Positions 62,189 to 64,000 of a DNA stretch of 64,000 nt are shown one piece after another. The notes under the pieces were generated by a model. It was given only the letters and a program-made list of their open reading frames with translations, was not told where the DNA came from and did not search any database. This stretch comes from Eutypella sp. D-1 (lineage: Eukaryota > Ascomycota > Sordariomycetes > Xylariales > Diatrypaceae). The DNA lies in contig JAJTTP010000001.1 of assembly GCA_023313575.1 (NCBI GenBank), forward strand, positions 5,828,001 through 5,892,000, given 5' to 3'. A program made the position numbers and the translations under genes. Positions within the stretch are counted from its first letter, which is position 1, and every line of letters starts with the position of its first letter.

Positions 62189-64000
62189 GAGACCGCCGAA
62201 CCACGCCGAACCACTGATTTTAGAGAAGAGAAAGGATTTTTAGGTAGAATGTCTCGATAGTGGAAATCATTGAGGATACCGAGTTGGGCATCTGTATGTT
62301 ATCTGTACCTTCCTCGATAACTTAGATAAGCATCAAAGGGCGAGTTCGAAGTTGCACTTGCACCTCAATCGTACGCTCCTTCCTTTCTTACCTTGCATCT
62401 GTAAAGAGGGCAGGAAGGAACCATGCAGGGAGTGCATTATCTGCAGAAATGCAGCTACAGCCGAACCCGAATCGTAACAACAACGCGTGGACCTGGGCAG
62501 ATAGGAACGTAAAACGAGAGTAACAGCAACCGAGACAGTTATCCAACTTTAATGGGAAATGCTAACATACCCCGGGTACTCTCATCAGTATTGATGTACT
62601 TATGGCAGGTACTGTTCTAATAACCCCGATAGCCCCAATGCCAATACCACATTAGAGATGAGGTGAGATGGAGGAATCTCGTAACACTATCACTGGTCAC
62701 CTCCACTCCTGAATCATCCCCAGATCGCCAAATCTTGGACTTCGTGGCTACTAAAAGCTCCGGTTCCAGATTCACGAAACCTGGGCATATAAAATATCCA
62801 CAGACATCTCCGACACTGGCTGAACTGTCTAGCGAGATGCATCGTGGCCTAACCCGAGCTGACCTCAGCTGACCACTGGCATTCAACAGCTGAAGTTGAC
62901 ATTCAATCTTCGCGACATCGTTAATGCGCAATATGTAAGAAACGAACAGTAATATATTCTTGAGACCGGTTTCCCGTTTTATGAGCATCTGAACCTCATT
63001 GTAGCCGAAACTTTCCCCATTAGCTTTGACGCTGCTCGCTGTTGATTTTGTTTCATATCTGACTGAACCCGTCGTGAACCCCGTCGTCGCACATGCAGAA
63101 ATTACGAGGATGAGAAAAACATACCTAGATGGAGGTCTCAGCATACGGCTACCTAATCGCCCTGCCGTGATACCGAGATGCTGCAACCTCCTCATGGTGT
63201 TCCATGACACCCCCTCCTTCCCCAGTCAAATGTCTCAACTGTTCCTCCTTCTAGGTCGTTCTGCGATCTCGCACTTGAGACAGAGTGTGAACGTACTCAG
63301 CGCGTTCTAGTCAAGTGCCGGGGATGCTTCTAAAAGCTACCGTTATCGTCTCTGCCTATAGTTGGAGTCCTACAAGCGACGGTGATGGTTTGTACGACGG
63401 TGTCAAAGCGACAGGGCCCGGCAAGCTGGATATAATGCCAGTCGGGGCAGGGGACTTGCTCGCGAAGCGTCAGAGATGCATCGGGTGTGTTCCTCTGCGC
63501 TAAGATGAGCCAAGACTATAAATTCAGTCACCCGAGATGCGACAAAAGCTGACCCCTGTCTGCTACAGACGCGGATATTATTTTCCGCTGCCGACTGAGT
63601 CTGAGATTACTGATATTGGCCTTCGTATTGGTTCTTCAACTGTCTCCTAGGAAAGCTTTTTTCAGATTTGCCACGGGATAATAACCTTACAGTCGACACG
63701 TACCTACACAATTTCCCCGTTTCCAGGTGTAATATCGTGAGATCTTACCCATCCAATCGGCTCTTGGCGTTTTGTGTCCCCCTTCCCCCTTTACACGTGA
63801 ACCAATCCCTCTTCATATACATAGGGCCCTCCGCGCCACTTCACCTCCATTCCATGCTTATGGTGAGAATTCTTGACCCCAGTTCCCGACGTGTCGGGTA
63901 TCGGGAGCCACCCACATACCCGGGTTACGCACCACGCTAACCTGGAAAACTTGTGGTCTCTAGATAGATCGACGGGATCTACGCCGATTCCGTCAATGTC
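62189..64000. other. Mostly unassigned end of window
   Basis: Promoter side of the MFS gene and beyond. One 197-codon frame (62617-63210, minus) is listed separately; other frames are short, and no domain is recognisable. A gene starting outside the window cannot be excluded. Confidence 0.4.
62617..63210 (-). CDS. Weak hypothetical ORF with one possible TM segment
   Basis: A 197-codon frame with a basic N-terminus, a hydrophobic segment at ~28-45 (RYVFLILVISACATTGFTTG) that could be a signal anchor, and no recognised domain. A competing plus-strand frame overlaps its 5' end, and codon choice does not clearly favour either. It may be chance. Confidence 0.25.
   Translation of the reverse strand: MSWNTMRRLQHLGITAGRLGSRMLRPPSRYVFLILVISACATTGFTTGSVRYETKSTASSVKANGESFGYNEVQMLIKRETGLKNILLFVSYILRINDVAKIECQLQLLNASGQLRSARVRPRCISLDSSASVGDVCGYFICPGFVNLEPELLVATKSKIWRSGDDSGVEVTSDSVTRFLHLTSSLMWYWHWGYRGY

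Overview
The window comes from a filamentous ascomycete (Pezizomycotina, probably a Sordariomycete; the exact species cannot be told from sequence alone). Reasons: short 50-90 nt introns with GT..AG ends and CTAAC-type branch points, fungal-only protein families (DUF3176, DUF4360, fungal MYND proteins, NPARD aquaglyceroporin, TOXA-like MFS pump), and a 29-kb block of extremely AT-rich DNA with CpA-to-TpA decay of retrotransposon coding motifs, the mark of repeat-induced point mutation (RIP).

Left arm (1-25.5 kb, normal GC, gene-sparse): eIF3m translation-initiation subunit (minus); a 4.9-kb intergenic tract; a Ser/Pro/His-rich conserved fungal protein with a C-terminal coiled coil (plus); a Pol III unit that looks like an intron-bearing or broken tRNA (minus); a 787-aa protein with two identical-spacing C2HC zinc fingers (minus); a 625-aa DUF3176 membrane protein (plus); a secreted DUF4360 protein (plus); and a fungal F-box/2EXR-like protein (minus).

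Middle (about 25.54-54.70 kb): an AT-rich RIP block with no intact gene. I resolve it into a set of nested chromodomain Ty3/gypsy elements on the minus strand. The outer copy 1 (30710-52416) is interrupted by full copy 2 (32945-40224, TSD catat) and full copy 3 (40781-48036, TSD aaaat). Six solo LTRs, each with a 5-bp target duplication, sit in and around them (26515, 29116, 37162, 44111, 51846, 53098). Once the inserts are subtracted, all three elements come to 6.7-6.85 kb, which supports the reconstruction. A degenerate tandem repeat of about 51 bp (29060-30120) was also split by one solo LTR.

Right arm (54.7-64 kb, normal GC): a MYND zinc-finger gene carrying a probable 1-nt frameshift, a six-exon aquaglyceroporin, and a five-exon DHA2-type MFS efflux transporter. 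The remainder is non-coding or only weakly supported. The three right-arm genes do not form an obvious biosynthetic cluster; no backbone enzyme is present.

Exon boundaries were derived by hand from reading frame, splice consensus and protein-family continuity; none was tested against transcripts.
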